A DNA stretch of 64,000 bases from positions 58,998,668 through 59,062,667 of the forward strand of contig NC_080080.1 in the NCBI RefSeq assembly GCF_949987535.1, read 5' to 3'. The position numbers were made by a program, and so were the translations under genes. Positions within the stretch are counted from its first letter, which is position 1. Each line of letters starts with the position of its first letter. This document shows positions 1 to 11,678 of the stretch, piece by piece. The notes beneath the pieces are model-generated. The model was not told where the DNA came from. It saw only the letters and a program-made list of their open reading frames with translations, and did not search any database. This DNA comes from Balaenoptera acutorostrata (taxonomy: Eukaryota; Chordata; Mammalia; Artiodactyla; Balaenopteridae).

Positions 1-719
1 GCCCAGTAAAACCTTAATCCACTTGACTGTTGATGGGTGGGGCTGGGTTCCCTCCCTGTTGGTTGTTTTGCCTGAGGCAACCCAACACTGGAGCCTACCC
101 GTGCTTTTTGGTGGGGTTAATGGCAGACTCTGGGAGGGCTCACGCCAAGGAGAACTTCCCAGGACCTCTGCTGCCAGTGTCCTTATCCCCACGGTGAAAC
201 AGAGCCACCACTCGCCTCTGCAGGAGACCCCCCAACACCAGCAGGTACGTCTGGTTCAGTCTCCCCCAGGGTCACTGCTCCTTCCCCTGGGTCCCGATGC
301 ACACATTACTTTGTGTGTGCCCTCCAAGGGTGGGGTCTCTGTTTCCCCCAGTCCTGTCACAGTCCTGCAATCAATTCCCACTAGACTTCAAAGTCTGATT
401 CTCTAGGAATTCCTCCTCCCTTTGCCGGACCCCCAGGTTGGGAAGCCTGAGGTGGGGCTCAGAACCTTCACTCCAGTGGGTGGACTTCTGTGGTATAAGT
501 GTTCACCAGTCTGTGAGTCACCCACCCAGCAGTTATGGGATTTGATTTTACTCTGATTGCGCCCCTCCTACCGTCTCACTGTGGCTTCTCCTCTGTCCTT
601 GGACGTGGGGTGTCCTCCTTGGTGAAGTCCAGGGTCTTCCTGTCAATGATTGTCCAGCAGCCAGTTGTGATTCTGGTGCTCTCGCAAGAGGGAGTGAGAG
701 CACGTCCTTCCTCCCATCA
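1..719 (-). mobile_element. L1 5' UTR (antisense), running off the left edge
   Basis: Closely parallels 29490-30215, the 5' UTR of the long L1 in this window, including TGGGTGGGGCTGGGTTCCCT near 33 and CAACCCAACACTGGAGCC near 79. On the minus strand the element starts near 719 and continues left out of the window, so its ORFs are not visible. Open frames here are not genes. Confidence 0.85.
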
Positions 720-790
720 GTTTTTAAAAGCTATTTACAAGAAGCATTATTCTACTAAAACTACTTTTAAATACATCAAGCACTTCTAAA

Positions 791-2447
791 CATCTAGAAA
801 GAATAGATATTTCATATAAGAACTTACTTGTCCACTATGTACACAGCACTGTTAAATAAAATTGCACACATGTAACAAGGGTTATAATCTGAGGTATCTT
901 CTAAATATGACCATTTTGGCCTGAACCATTTCCTCCCTCACTTCCTTCTCTCCGCCGCCAATCCAGTGGACAAGTACATGCATGTGTAATGCTTAGAGAT
1001 GGTTGAACAAATTCATATCCAAAAGTCATTTACAGAAGACAAGCTTTCCTATGAATTTCAATAAAGTGGACAAAATGTGCTAATTTTACTAACTACTTTG
1101 TCATACACTGGCAACCCCTTTAACATCTAGAGACTAGATGTTGCAAAATTAGGGCTCAATTTGTCCATTATATACACTATATACACAGCAAAACAAAATG
1201 AACATACAAAAAATGGTTTTGTATGAAAACGTCCAGGTATGAACACACTAGCATATTACCATTTGCAATTCTTTCCCTCCCTCCTCCAAACCACTGAACA
1301 AGTATAGACAATAGTATACTGTTCAGAGAGGTGGTTTAACATTTAACATTCCCAAAGACAGTACTTCCTATGAATTTTAGCAAAAAGATATTTACAAAGT
1401 GATATTTTACTACCTCTACATTTAACATACGTTGGGCACTTCTAAACATCTAGATGGACTAGATGTTTCAAATAAGGACTTAATTTGTCCACTATATACA
1501 GAACAGTATTGAACGAACTGCACACATGTAACAGTTATAATCTGAAAGTGTCTTCAAAATACCAGCATTCTAGCCATTTTAAGACCAACCCCCTTCTCTC
1601 TCTCCCCCGCCTCCAACCCAGAGGGTTATAATGCTCAAATTTTCAGAAGACAATCTTTCCTAGAAATTTTAACACAAAATATACAAAATGTATTATTTAC
1701 TAACTATTTTTGTCATACACTGGCAACCTCTTTAACATCTAGAAAGACTAGGTGTTGTAAATTAGGACTCATTTGTCCATTATATACACTATATACACAG
1801 CAAAGTGAAACAAAATGCAGGAACATAAAAAAGACAATGGTTAATCTTGCCTCACTATAAACACACTGGCACAGAGCTCTTTGCACTTCCTTCTCCTCTC
1901 CCCGACCTTGAACCAGTGCACAAACACAGTGCATACTGCGTACTGTTCAAAAAGGTGGTTTGGCCACCCCTCCCCCCCAAAACAACATTTCATACGAATT
2001 TTAACAAAAAGATATTTACAAAATGTCTTTTTACTACCTCTACTTTGAACATATATCAGGCACTTCAGAACATCTAGAAAGACTAGATATTTCAAAAAAG
2101 TACTTATTGTCAACTACATTACAGTAGTAAGGAATAAAATGCACACACAAAACAATGGTTCTAATATGGAAAAGTCTTCTAACTGTGACCAGTCTGGCAT
2201 AGAACCTTCTTTTCTTCCTCCTCAACGTCTGCCATTCCATGTCCTCTAACCCACTGGACAAACGTGGACCTCTGTGGCTCCTGATGTCGCCTCTAGAGGT
2301 GGTCAAACAACTCCATTTCGAAAAGTCATTTCCAGAAGACATTTCTTTTCTACGGTTTTTTTAAAGAAACAAATGGGCATTTACAAGACATGTGACTTTA
2401 ACTCTATCATACGTCGGCAACCTCTTCACATCTAGAAGGCCTATATG
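791..2447 (-). repeat. Six diverged tandem units of about 330 bp with alternating subtypes
   Basis: Hairpin-centred units begin at about 791, 1124, 1446, 1735, 2071 and 2428. Units 791, 1446 and 2071 share an extra TGTAAATA site 57-59 bp on the 3' side (minus strand). Units 1124 and 1735 have a doubled TGTATATAGTGTATATA on the 5' side instead. The array thus has a two-unit higher-order period of roughly 610-690 bp. Confidence 0.75.
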
Positions 2448-2589
2448 TAGCGAAAAGTTTTCTTTCGAAAGGTTGGGGGGAAAGTTGAGAGCAGCTTTTT
2501 CATATTATATACACAGGCCTTCTATAAACGGCCAGTAAATCTTCCCAAAGGGTGGCGGGCACTTCCTATTGGCCGCATGTGGTACGTTA

Positions 2590-3252
2590 TTCTACCATTT
2601 CTATCTTCCGACATCTAAGTCTTGGTAGAACGACGACCAACCGCCCGATGACCCGCTAACGTTCCACCCGTCGTCGACCGGGGCTCCGCTCACCTTCCGG
2701 GCCCGTTCAGGCCTTTGTCCGTAGTTCTCCGGACGAGGTGAGGTCTCGTCCAACTGGGACAGAGAGGTCACCTCAGGTCCCGGATCCGCGCGGGCTCCAA
2801 GGCCTAAGGGTGGCTGAGCTGGCGTCCACGCAGACCCCCCTTCCTGGGCCCTCGAAACTCTAAGGGCCCTCCGCGGCGTTCCAGTGGCCACCATTCTTCT
2901 CGCCCTGCCACGCCCGACGCCCAAAGGCGCCACGTCCTCGGTGGCCTGCCGGAGGCTTCGCCTAACCCCTACAGCGTGGGGTCAAGAGACCCGGCGGTGG
3001 GCGGGATCTGGGCTCCAAGGGGCCGCCGCCATTAGGTCGCGGAGGTGGGGGTGGGGGAGAAGTTCGTTGCTGCTTCCAGGCTCGGGCCCTGCCAGTGGGC
3101 GGCTGCGGCGAGGGCTCTGGGGCTCGGCAAGACACAGCCTGAGCCTGTCCCGGGGGCCCCCCAGTTCACCTGCCGACCGGAGGCCGGAGGGCCTGGAGGG
3201 CCCCGGGCTAGAAGGCCGCGATCCGCTTCTCACCGCGCTCTCTGCCGGAACT
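2590..3252. promoter_or_regulatory. CpG-rich island at the 5' end of the NORAD-like block
   Basis: The stretch is strongly GC-rich with many CpG dinucleotides, in sharp contrast to the AT-rich DNA on both sides (the right flank changes at once to attattaattaatttc). Open frames across it on both strands are by-products of low stop-codon density. In the parental gene this segment would be transcribed sequence just downstream of the start site. Whether it acts as a promoter here is unknown. Confidence 0.5.
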
Positions 3253-3502
3253 CTGTTCATTTATTATTAATTAATTTCATTGCTATTGTGAAGCGAATTT
3301 AGGTCTTCTCTCTCTCTCCCTACCCCCCCTCCCTTTTTTGGTGTGTGTATAATGATTCAAAGCTTAGAAAAAAATATTTCAAGTTATTAATTGGGAATTC
3401 TCAAAAATTATACTGTAATGGTTGAACTATTTGGGTTTCTCTGTGTGAATTCTGGGCAAATGTAGAAACACTTGGAGGCCATATCATTTTTAAAACTTAT
3501 TA
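3253..3502. other. Unassigned AT-rich flank
   Basis: Flank of the NORAD-like block. It holds a pyrimidine tract (tctctctctctccctacccccc near 3306-3336) and no gene. Confidence 0.5.
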
Positions 3503-4076
3503 GCACCCCTATGTTCATAGCAGTACTCTTCACAATAGCCAAGACATGGAAACAACCTAAATGTCCATTGACAGATGAATGGGTAAAGAAGATGTGGTAT
3601 ATATACACAATGGAATATTACTCAGCCAGAAAAAAGAATGAAATAATGCCCTTTGCAGCAACATGGATGGACCTAGAGATTATCACACTAAGTGAAGTAA
3701 GAGAAAGACAAAAATCATGTGATTATCACTTATATGTGAAATCTAGAATATGACACAAATGAACTTATCCATGAAACAGAAACAGACTCACAGACATAGA
3801 GGACAAACTTATGGTTACCAAAGAGGAAAGGGGGTGAGGGAGGGATAAATTAGAAGTTTGGGATTAGCAGATGCAAACTATTATATATAGGATAGATAAA
3901 CAAGGTCCTGTTGTATAAGCATAGGGAACTATATTCAATATCCTGTGATTAACCATAACGGAAAAGAATATGAAAAAGAATGCATATATATGTATAACTG
4001 AATAACTTTGCTGTATAGCAGAAAATAACACAGCATTGTAAATCAACTATACTTCAATAAAATAAATTTAAAAAAA
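3503..4076 (+). mobile_element. L1 3' end fragment (ORF2 tail and 3' UTR)
   Basis: Starts at GCACCCCTATGTTCATAGCA and continues through the familiar ORF2 tail (frame 3472-3753 has KTWKQPKCP, MWYIYTMEYYSA and ATWMDLE) into the 3' UTR, ending in an A-rich tail at about 4045-4076. It is 5'-truncated and non-functional. Confidence 0.9.
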
Positions 4077-4362
4077 TAAAGGAATTGAGGGAAGTGGTTA
4101 GTTGCAGTTCTAATCAGGTGCTGTCTCAGGATGTGGACCTTTGTCATACTGTCACTTCCACCTCGGACTCTGGACACGTTGGCAACCAACAGATGCTCCA
4201 GCTTCCTGGGCTGAGGGAGAGGTTGCTGGATGGGTGGCCCCTTCCACCTGGGCTCCTGGTGCTGTCACCGGCACTTGCCTGGGGAGAGCGTCAGGAATTT
4301 CCCCTGCTGACTCTCCTTCTCCTGACCAAGATGCCTGTCTGCCCAGCCACTCTTTTGGCTTT
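4077..4362. other. Unassigned single-copy stretch
   Basis: Lies between an L1 tail and a SINE. Overlapping short frames are present but none has recognisable protein features. Confidence 0.4.
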
Positions 4363-4730
4363 CAATTTTATTTATTTATTTATTTACTTATTTAATTTAT
4401 TTTTGGCTGCGTTGGGTCTTCGTTGCTACACGCAGGCTTTCTCTAGTTGCGGTGAGCAGGGGCTACTCTTCGTTGCGGTGCCCGGGCTTCTCATTGTGGT
4501 GGCTTCTCTTGTTGTGGAGCACGGGCTCTAGGCACTGCGGGCTTCAGTAGTTGTGGCATGTGGGCTTCAGTAGTTGTGGCTCACGGGCTCTAGAGCGCAG
4601 CCTCAGTAGTTGTGGTGCATGGGCTTAGTTGCTCCGCGGCGTATGGGATCTTCCCGGACCAGGGCTCGAACACATGTCCCCTGCATTGACAGGTGGATTC
4701 TGAACCACTGGGCCACCAGGGAAGTCCCCT
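4363..4730 (-). mobile_element. CHR-type tRNA-derived SINE
   Basis: Reverse orientation: T-rich tail (tttatttatttatttattt) at the left and the head (complement of GGGACTTCCCTGGTGGCCCA) at the right, with an internal box-B-like TGTTCGAGCCCTGG. Imperfect flanking copies of cactcttttggcttt (4348 and 4731) suggest the target duplication. Confidence 0.9.
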
Positions 4731-7011
4731 CACCCTTTTGCTTTTGACAGTGAAATGCCATTGGGGGGATTTTTTATGTGTGTTCATTTTCCCATTAATA
4801 CCAGTACATCACACCCATAGTTTCCACACTGAACAAGAGAAAAATGTTGTTGTGTCCTTCTCAGCGTGTCCTGCCACAGAGAGCATGGCAATTCTGCTCG
4901 TCTTTTCTTTAGAGTTTGGAAAAGGTGAATGAAAGGGTGCAGAGGGCAAGATGGGGATGGTTTTGGTCTTTCAGCTTTGGAAAAATGTGAAATTCTTAGT
5001 TGTTTTCAACCAGTACTGTGTGCAAAAAAAGGGAATTTTATGTGGTGATGGTGCTAAGACATTTATTCGGTGCATCCTGGGTCCTGGCTCCAGCCAAGCA
5101 GTGGTGGGCAGCGAATGCCTTATCTGACACTCGCATCAACTCTGGGCAGATGCACTCTTTCTCTTCCATTTTCCTGATGAAGGGCTTTGAAGTGTAGGGG
5201 GCTTAAAAGAGCTCCCTAAGATCGTGTAGTTTATCTGCAATATTTTACCGCCTCTCAGTCAGGTAGAGAGATCTTATTTTAAGTGAATTTGTTATATACA
5301 TAGATTTACCTCAGTGGAGCTGATTTACTTAATAATACCAAGTCTCAAATGTAAGGAATCTTGCCTGTGAATCATTGCAGGAACCATGGATGAGTGAAAT
5401 GTTTTGATGCCAGTATGGCAAAATCCTTGGGACTGCAAATCAAATGCAGTCTCGAGATGGCTGTTGTGGACAGAAGGCGATGATGGAGGTGGAAGAGCTG
5501 GGAGGGAAATGTCTCCTCAGCCCTGCCCAGCTGCCTCAGGGAACCTTGGCTCCCTTTGAGGAATTTGTTTTTCCTACTGAGGCAGCACACCTCTGCTTAT
5601 TCCAGCGGGAAACAATGGGTAGCCCACCACCTCCACCCGGGGCAGTCCCATGGGCTTTTTTTTTTTTTTTTCTTTTTGGAAGCAACTATGGCCATCGTTA
5701 ACTTCCTTCAGTTACTGGGCATTGTGTCGTTAAAGCAGCTGCAACTTAACATATTTAGTATTTTTATATGCTTTGCAGTAATTCTTTATCATTTTGGGGG
5801 GCATAGGTTAAACATAATTTTAGTGGAGAAGCAAAGCAATAAAACATTTCTTTTTCAAAGATATTACATAATTATAGACTGTAATAAAACATTGTTTTTA
5901 ATAAAGAACCTAGTGATCCCTATAATCTTAAGCACTCCTCTCCCACGTTTATTTGTTCGTGTGTAAGCATCATTCTGTCTTTGAATATACATGTTAATTA
6001 AAGGACAGATATACTAATGGAAACAAACATGTTCTAATGAAAGTACAAACCAAGGTGCAGGCCTTATTTTCTTTATTCAGTCATATTTGTCCCCTCTGCC
6101 CTCCTCCCCCCTGCCCTGCACACACCCTGTCGAGTCAGGGTTCAGGCTCTTAATCATAAGCGTTTACTTGAAACACAGGCTGCTGCTTTGGCAGGCCTTC
6201 AGGAAGTCAGTTTTCCTCGGTTCAAAGGGAACCTGAGACTTGCTTGTACCTGACTTCTTTCACGTAAGAGATCTGCTTTAAAGCTGGCTTTGCCAGGCAC
6301 AGTTTTGAGTCTTCCATGCAGGGGGCATTTCGGTGGGGGTGGGTGTCGAGGAGGACGGGTGTTTTCACAGCAGCGTTGTGGACCTCCTCTGGGAACTGCA
6401 GCTGTCTTGGGTCACCCATCCGAGCTCAGACGGCTCATTTCTGCGCACGCGGTTCTGTCATTTACTGTGGTGGGCGGACCTGGCTCCTCCAGCCTCTCCT
6501 GAGGATATGGCTGGCCCCTCATCTCGGGATCAGCTCTCTACCTCTGGGTGCAGGGGCTGGGGATGAGGATGGAGACGGGATGGGGGAGGAAAAAGATGTT
6601 GGGGATTGACCTGCTCCCGAGGTCGGAGGGCTGTGGCAGGGAGGTAGAGACAGGGCTAGCCTTCTTCCTTTCTCCCGCTGTTACTGGGCATTCAGAAATG
6701 TCTGTTCTGGAAGGTGCCTTTCAAGCCCGCCCACCCCAGGAAGGCACAGCTTCCCAGAGTTGCAGTGCTCTTTTACTGAACTAACAGAGAGGTGCCAGGC
6801 TTTTGTTTATACTGAAAGCTGCTTATCAGTAAATGCTTAGGCTTTCTCTGACAAATATTGACCTAAAGGCAGTTATGTTCTGTGTCTTGCTTCTTACCTT
6901 AACTTGCTTCCTAACTCATTTAGGCACAGATATATTACAATAGACATATTGCAAAATGATCTTGTAATATAGCTTACACCTTACTCTTTTTATACTCTTT
7001 TTCTCAGGTTT
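4731..7011. other. Intergenic DNA, no gene seen
   Basis: Mostly single-copy. It contains a T-run at 5657-5671 and a moderately GC-rich patch at 6290-6680 with overlapping frames in several phases and no protein signature. I found no splice-bounded exon that I would support. Confidence 0.5.
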
Positions 7012-7028
7012 TAAGTCTGTTCTCTTTA

Positions 7029-7377
7029 ATTCTTTTTTTAATTTTATTTATTTTTGGTTGTGTTGGGTCTTCGATGCTGCGTGCAGGCTTTCTCTAGGTG
7101 TGGTGAGCAGGGGCTACTCTTCGTTGCGGTGCGCAGGCTTCTCATTGTGGTGGCTTCTCTTGTTGCGGAGCACGGGCTCTAGGCGCATGGGCCTCGGTAG
7201 TCGCAGCACGTGGGCTCAGTAGTTGTGGCTCGCGGGCTCTAGAGCGCAGGCTCAGTAGTTGTGGCACACGGGCTTAGTTGCTCAGTGGCATGTGGGATCT
7301 TCCTGGACCAGGGCTCGAACTCGTGTCCCCTGCATTGGCAGGCGGATTCTTAACCACTGCACCACCAGGGAAGTCCC
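7029..7377 (-). mobile_element. CHR-type SINE with 17-bp target duplication
   Basis: Reverse orientation. The direct repeat taagtctgttctcttta flanks it at 7012-7028 and 7378-7394, the mark of L1-type insertion. Confidence 0.95.
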
Positions 7378-7425
7378 TAAGTCTGTTCTCTTTAGAGGTA
7401 AAGTATGTTTTTCTTTAATACTCTT

Positions 7426-7705
7426 TTTTATTTTATTTTGTTGAAGTATAGTTGATTTACAATGTTGTGATAGTTTCTGGTGTACAGCAAAATGATTCAG
7501 TTATACATATATGGATATGTACATTCTTTTCCATTACGGTTTATCACAGGATACTGACTGTAGTTCTCTGTGCTCTACAGTAGGACCTTGTTGTTTATCC
7601 ATTCTATATATAATAGTTTGCATGTGCTAACCCCAAACTCCCAATCCTTCCCTCCCCCACCTCACCTCCCCCTTGGCAACCACAGGTCTGTTCTCTATGT
7701 CTGTG
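7426..7705 (-). mobile_element. L1 3' UTR fragment with 14-bp target duplication
   Basis: Reverse orientation, with gttgatttacaatgttgtga and tacagcaaaatgattcagtt typical of cetartiodactyl L1 3' ends. The repeat tctttaatactctt flanks it at 7412-7425 and 7706-7719. It is strongly 5'-truncated. Confidence 0.85.
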
Positions 7706-7719
7706 TCTTTAATACTCTT

Positions 7720-9379
7720 GATGTAGTGGCAAATCTTTTTCTTTAATTGGATAGTTCTATTATATGAGGTTATCACAACACTTTTTGCTTCATCTTCTCT
7801 GGGTAAAGAACCCAAGCTTCTTACATGGATATAGCTAAAAATTTGGCCTTGTTAGAGGAAGAAAAAAAAATTGGCCGAATGGTGGGAGATGAGAAGGAGA
7901 ACTGTGCTTCCTTTTAGGCTAAAAAAAGAAATTATTTTTCTCTGTACCATGGAGAAACATGGCCCAGAAAATTGAATGGCATACAGCTGTTTCTTTGTAG
8001 TTCTGCAATCACTTCGACCATGGGGTTTTGCTTATGTCAAAGAACAAGTGGGTTGTGATGACCTCGCAATATGCGAGAGAATAAAGCTTTAAACGGGAGT
8101 AGCTGATGTCCCCAAAACCCCAGAGTGAGAGTGTACTTTTATCCAGCTTTTTCTCTTCAGTGAAATTTGAAGAGCACTTGTTATATAGAGCGAAACTTTT
8201 CCTTGATCTTTTGTGGCAAAGTTCAGTAAGAATATCTAGGCTGTTTTAGATGTTGGCTGTTAAAATTGTTGTATCTGTCAAGGGTGACACCATGCACTTT
8301 TGATATCAAATCAGCTAAGCTCTCACTTTAAAAAAAATTTAGAAGTGGAAAATTCATAAATCTTTATAAAATACCATTTATTTTTATCCCTGGGTTAGAG
8401 CATGACTTGTAGTAATAGCATGGAGATTAATAGGTCACCTCTTATTGCCATCTCTCAACTGAAAATTAAGTATAGCTAATCCTATTTTTAAATATATAGA
8501 TTTCTGTAAACCTTATTTTAAAAAGGATTCCTAACTACCCTTGTGTGTTTATCTTTATAAATATTAGCAGTAATGGTTGATTTTCTTCTGATGGTCAAGT
8601 TAAAAAATAAAGTACAATGCTTGTGTATGTCTTTGTGTGCATGTGTGTTTCCAGGTCCCACTGCCTTGAAGGAGGATGATCAAGGTTAGAGGCATAGTGG
8701 CTAGATGTGTGCACTAGGATCTGTGACTTAGATTTCAAAGCTCCCTTTCTCGTCACCTGCAAAACAGTCCCAGCAGATGTAAGGATGACAGCTGGGGTGC
8801 ACGTGGCATTGGCAACTGCAGTGTGTAATGCTGAAGAATCGACGAAACAGGACAACAAAAGATTTTATAAAAGTCTAGCTTTTCCAAAACAATGTCTGCA
8901 TTGTTCTTTTTTCTCCTTTGGTAGCTAGCTGTCCTTCCTACTAGAGTTGACTGTCCTGCACTCTCTCCACAGGCACACCAGTAGGACCAGCTGAACTCTG
9001 TGGAGAGTTCTGGAGTAAAATTCCTCCTGGGCTTGTTCTTCCTGTTTGTGACCTCCCCTTTAAGCAGGTCTTAGGGAACTTCCGCTCTCCCATTCCATCA
9101 GCTTTCCCTCCACCGCAGCTGCGTAGTTAACTCTTCCCCAATCTCCGCCTGTAGTATCTGAAAAAAGTTACTTTTAACTTATGGAGCAATGCATGAATAA
9201 AATCTCCTTGTTTAAAAAAAGAGGGAGGGGGGAGAATATAGATAAAGGTGATTGCTCAGAGACCTCAGTTGCTGTGAGTCTTGTCAGTCCATTTCTTGGG
9301 GATGTGTAGATAGACCCGTGTAGACAGCAGCCCTCTAGCTTTTGCTTGCATCAGAGGGCTTGCACAAACATGTATTGCT
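7720..9379. other. Intergenic DNA, no gene seen
   Basis: AT-rich single-copy sequence; short scattered frames only. No repeat family recognised by eye. Confidence 0.5.
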
Positions 9380-9475
9380 GGACCCAGATCTCTGATTCAG
9401 TCCTTCTTGGGGGGGAGGCCTGAGAATTTGCATTTTGAGCAAGTTTCCAGATTCAGGGACCACACTTTGTGGACA
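9380..9475 (+). mobile_element. MER5A-like hAT fragment
   Basis: Contains gcctgagaatttgcatttt and ccagattcagggaccacactt, resembling the MER5A non-autonomous hAT-Charlie consensus. Family assigned from memory. Confidence 0.5.
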
Positions 9476-11546
9476 CTCAAAGAATTGATTTGTGTGTGTG
9501 TGCGTGCGTGTGATCGCCTTTTAAAACAGCAAACGCTATCATACCATACGTGCTTCTGTATTAGTGTTCCAGAGTGTAAATATGCCTTAGTTTGACTTGT
9601 CAATGGGCATTTTGGTTCATTACAGTATTTTTAAAAAACTATTATAAACGAATGCTGCACTGAGCATCTTTTTTTTTAATTCCTGTGTTATGTAAGCAGG
9701 TTCGTCTAGGGTAACATGAAGAAGTGAAATTGCTGAGCATGTATATTTTTATTTCATTTTTGTTCAAATAGATGATGGTGTCTCCCTGACTCTCTGTGAT
9801 GTTCACCATATTAATGCCCAGCCCTGGGTAATTTGTTTTAGTCTCCTCCTAATCTGGGACTAAGCCAAGTTGCTAGGAAAATTGTAAAAATGTGCTGACT
9901 GGGCTCTTTACAAATTCAACCTGAAATGAGCTTCGGGCTGCTGGCCAGTCTTTTTTCATTTTTTGCGGACTTCCCAAAACAGTGATATTCAACTGGTTTT
10001 TTTCCCCCTTAATATCCTTGACGGATAAGAAATGCCCTCAGTAACAATGGCTCACATAGTTTCTAGAGGGTTTGGGTCCAAATGTATCTTTTTATGTGAA
10101 GTCATTGTTAGACTTCTCCAATCTTGGATATTCTTCCCCGGGGTCAGACTCTCTATATTTATAACCAAATGCAACATTCCTCATGCCCTCCACCTTCAAC
10201 ACGAGTTATTCCTCCTTTTCTGTTCTGTCCTGGGCAGGGATATGTGCTAGGTGAGTCGGCAGGTGCTAGGGGCTGCAGTCATAGGTAAGTGCAGGGTAAG
10301 TGAGTGTTACATCTCAGCACTACCATTCCTAATACTTAGGATTTCGTAGATTGGTGAAATTAAAGTTGGGGCTGGGAAGCTCACACTGGGTCCTCAAATC
10401 CTTGTTTTGCCAAGTCATTAAAACCAACCAACAAAAAGCCACCATTTCTAAAATTAAAATGTGAGATTTTTTAACATCCCTCTACACCCTCCAAAATCAG
10501 AAAGAATACCGCCTAATAAAGGTTATGACTTTTAAGTTCAGTTTCGAGAAAATGGTTTCTGTTTTCTCCTTTGTCTCAGACAAGTGGAAATGTTGATTTA
10601 GTCTGGAGTTACAGTATGTAAAGGAAACTGGTCTTTTCAAAGATTTGATGTCTGTATTAGGCTTTCCTGGTTTGTCAGACTGTCCACGGTGCTGCCATGG
10701 ACTGCTGCGGGCGGGATGGTCCCGTATGCCAGGCGCTGAGCGAGGTCCCGGAGAGAAGGAAGCAGAGGAAGGAGTTCTTACATTTCAGCAGCTTCCTGAG
10801 AGTCTGGCTTCTTCTACAGCACACAGACTGCTTTCCCGTGAAGATGTGTTCAAACTTTTATGGAGACAGCTGCCACGCTTGCCCAAGATCTCTTGCCTTC
10901 AAAATCTTTACTCACATTGCTCACTTCTGGCCCCAGGCTGGGCTTAAACAAGATCACTATCGTATCTTTGAGCTTCTTGGGAGAATCTGCTTTTCATGCA
11001 AGGAAAATCCTATTTTGTCATTAAGGATACCTAAGTATCTGTTACCTACTTTTACGCTTCTGCTTTGGGACGTGAAGATACCCTAACGAGTGACAACAGA
11101 ATTTGTGCTGATTTTAACACGAGGGCTTCCCAAATACAGGGCAGCCTCTTCCAGGAGTACTTCAGCTGAGCTTGAGACAGTTGTGCGTTTTGAACCTCAT
11201 GGGGTGTGGGGAAACAAATTAAAAACTAACCCACAGAGTAACTCATTACAATGTTAATTCTTTCCAAACAGCCAAGATCTAAGAGGCTTATTAGATTTTA
11301 GATACAGTGCTTTATTAAATCTTTTTCTGTTACAACTTATTGGATGAGGTACTTGAGGGGATAGAGATGACCTAAAAAATGGGAAAACCCTTAGGTTTGA
11401 TTAAAATGGGCACTGAATACCATTTAAAGCAATAGACACTGAATACCATGTAAAACGGGTAGGCCAGTGCCTGCCTGACCCAAAAGGAACCAGTTGTGGA
11501 CACTCCCTTTCTGGATTTATTCCAGTGAATCTGATAGAGTGTTTTG
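9476..11546. other. Intergenic DNA with a small (GT)n and old L1M-like sequence
   Basis: (GT)n near 9490-9511. 9610-9790 resembles the 3' part of an old L1 in reverse. The frames at 10645-11086 are cysteine-rich by chance composition and show no domain; I do not call a gene. Confidence 0.4.
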
Positions 11547-11678
11547 GGGGACTTGCCTAGTGGTCCAGTGGTTAGGACTCTGTGCTTTCACCGCTGAGGG
11601 CCTGGGGTCAATCCCTGGTCAGGGACTAAGATCCTGCAAGCTGCGTGGTGTGGCCAAAAAAAAAAAAAAAAAAAAAAA
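11547..11678 (+). mobile_element. Short tRNA-derived SINE
   Basis: Head ggggacttgcctagtggtcc, then box-B-like ggtcaatccctgg, ending in a 23-A tail (11656-11678). Only about 110 bp without the tail: a short SINE type, related in its head to the longer CHR copies. Confidence 0.85.

Larger units (their letters stand above)
720..3252 (-). pseudogene. NORAD: Retrocopy-like 5' half of the lncRNA NORAD, with Pumilio-site repeat units
   Basis: NORAD is a long unspliced cytoplasmic RNA whose repeat units bind PUM1/PUM2 and support genome stability (established). Read on the minus strand, this block starts near 3252 (AGTTCCGGCAGAG), runs through about 650 bp of CpG-rich DNA and then six diverged units. 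Each unit carries a hairpin such as ACATCTAG-loop-CTAGATGT (+ strand 791-810, 1124-1140, 1446-1466, 1735-1754, 2071-2089, 2428-2447; spacing 289-357 bp). Ten exact Pumilio octamers TGTANATA lie on the minus strand at 732, 836, 1169, 1178, 1389, 1493, 1781, 1790, 2013 and 2506. No open reading frame is convincing. The 3' half is missing: the block stops at an L1 5' end. The parental gene is expected on the equivalent of human chromosome 20, not next to TPD52, so a retrocopy is inferred. Identification is by repeat architecture, without alignment. Confidence 0.7.

Noticed and set aside
791..2447. CRISPR-like regular repeats
   Set aside because: Spacing of about 330 bp, diverged units and a mammalian context exclude a CRISPR array.
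720..3252. The true NORAD gene rather than a copy
   Set aside because: The same window holds TPD52, which is not syntenic with NORAD in mammals, and the 3' half is missing; an assembly misjoin cannot be excluded from sequence alone.
2601..3302. Several Arg/Pro-rich open frames on both strands
   Set aside because: They come from the low stop density of CpG-rich DNA; in the NORAD reading this is non-coding.
10645..11086. Overlapping 100-129 codon frames
   Set aside because: No recognisable domain, no splice-site support, ordinary intergenic composition.
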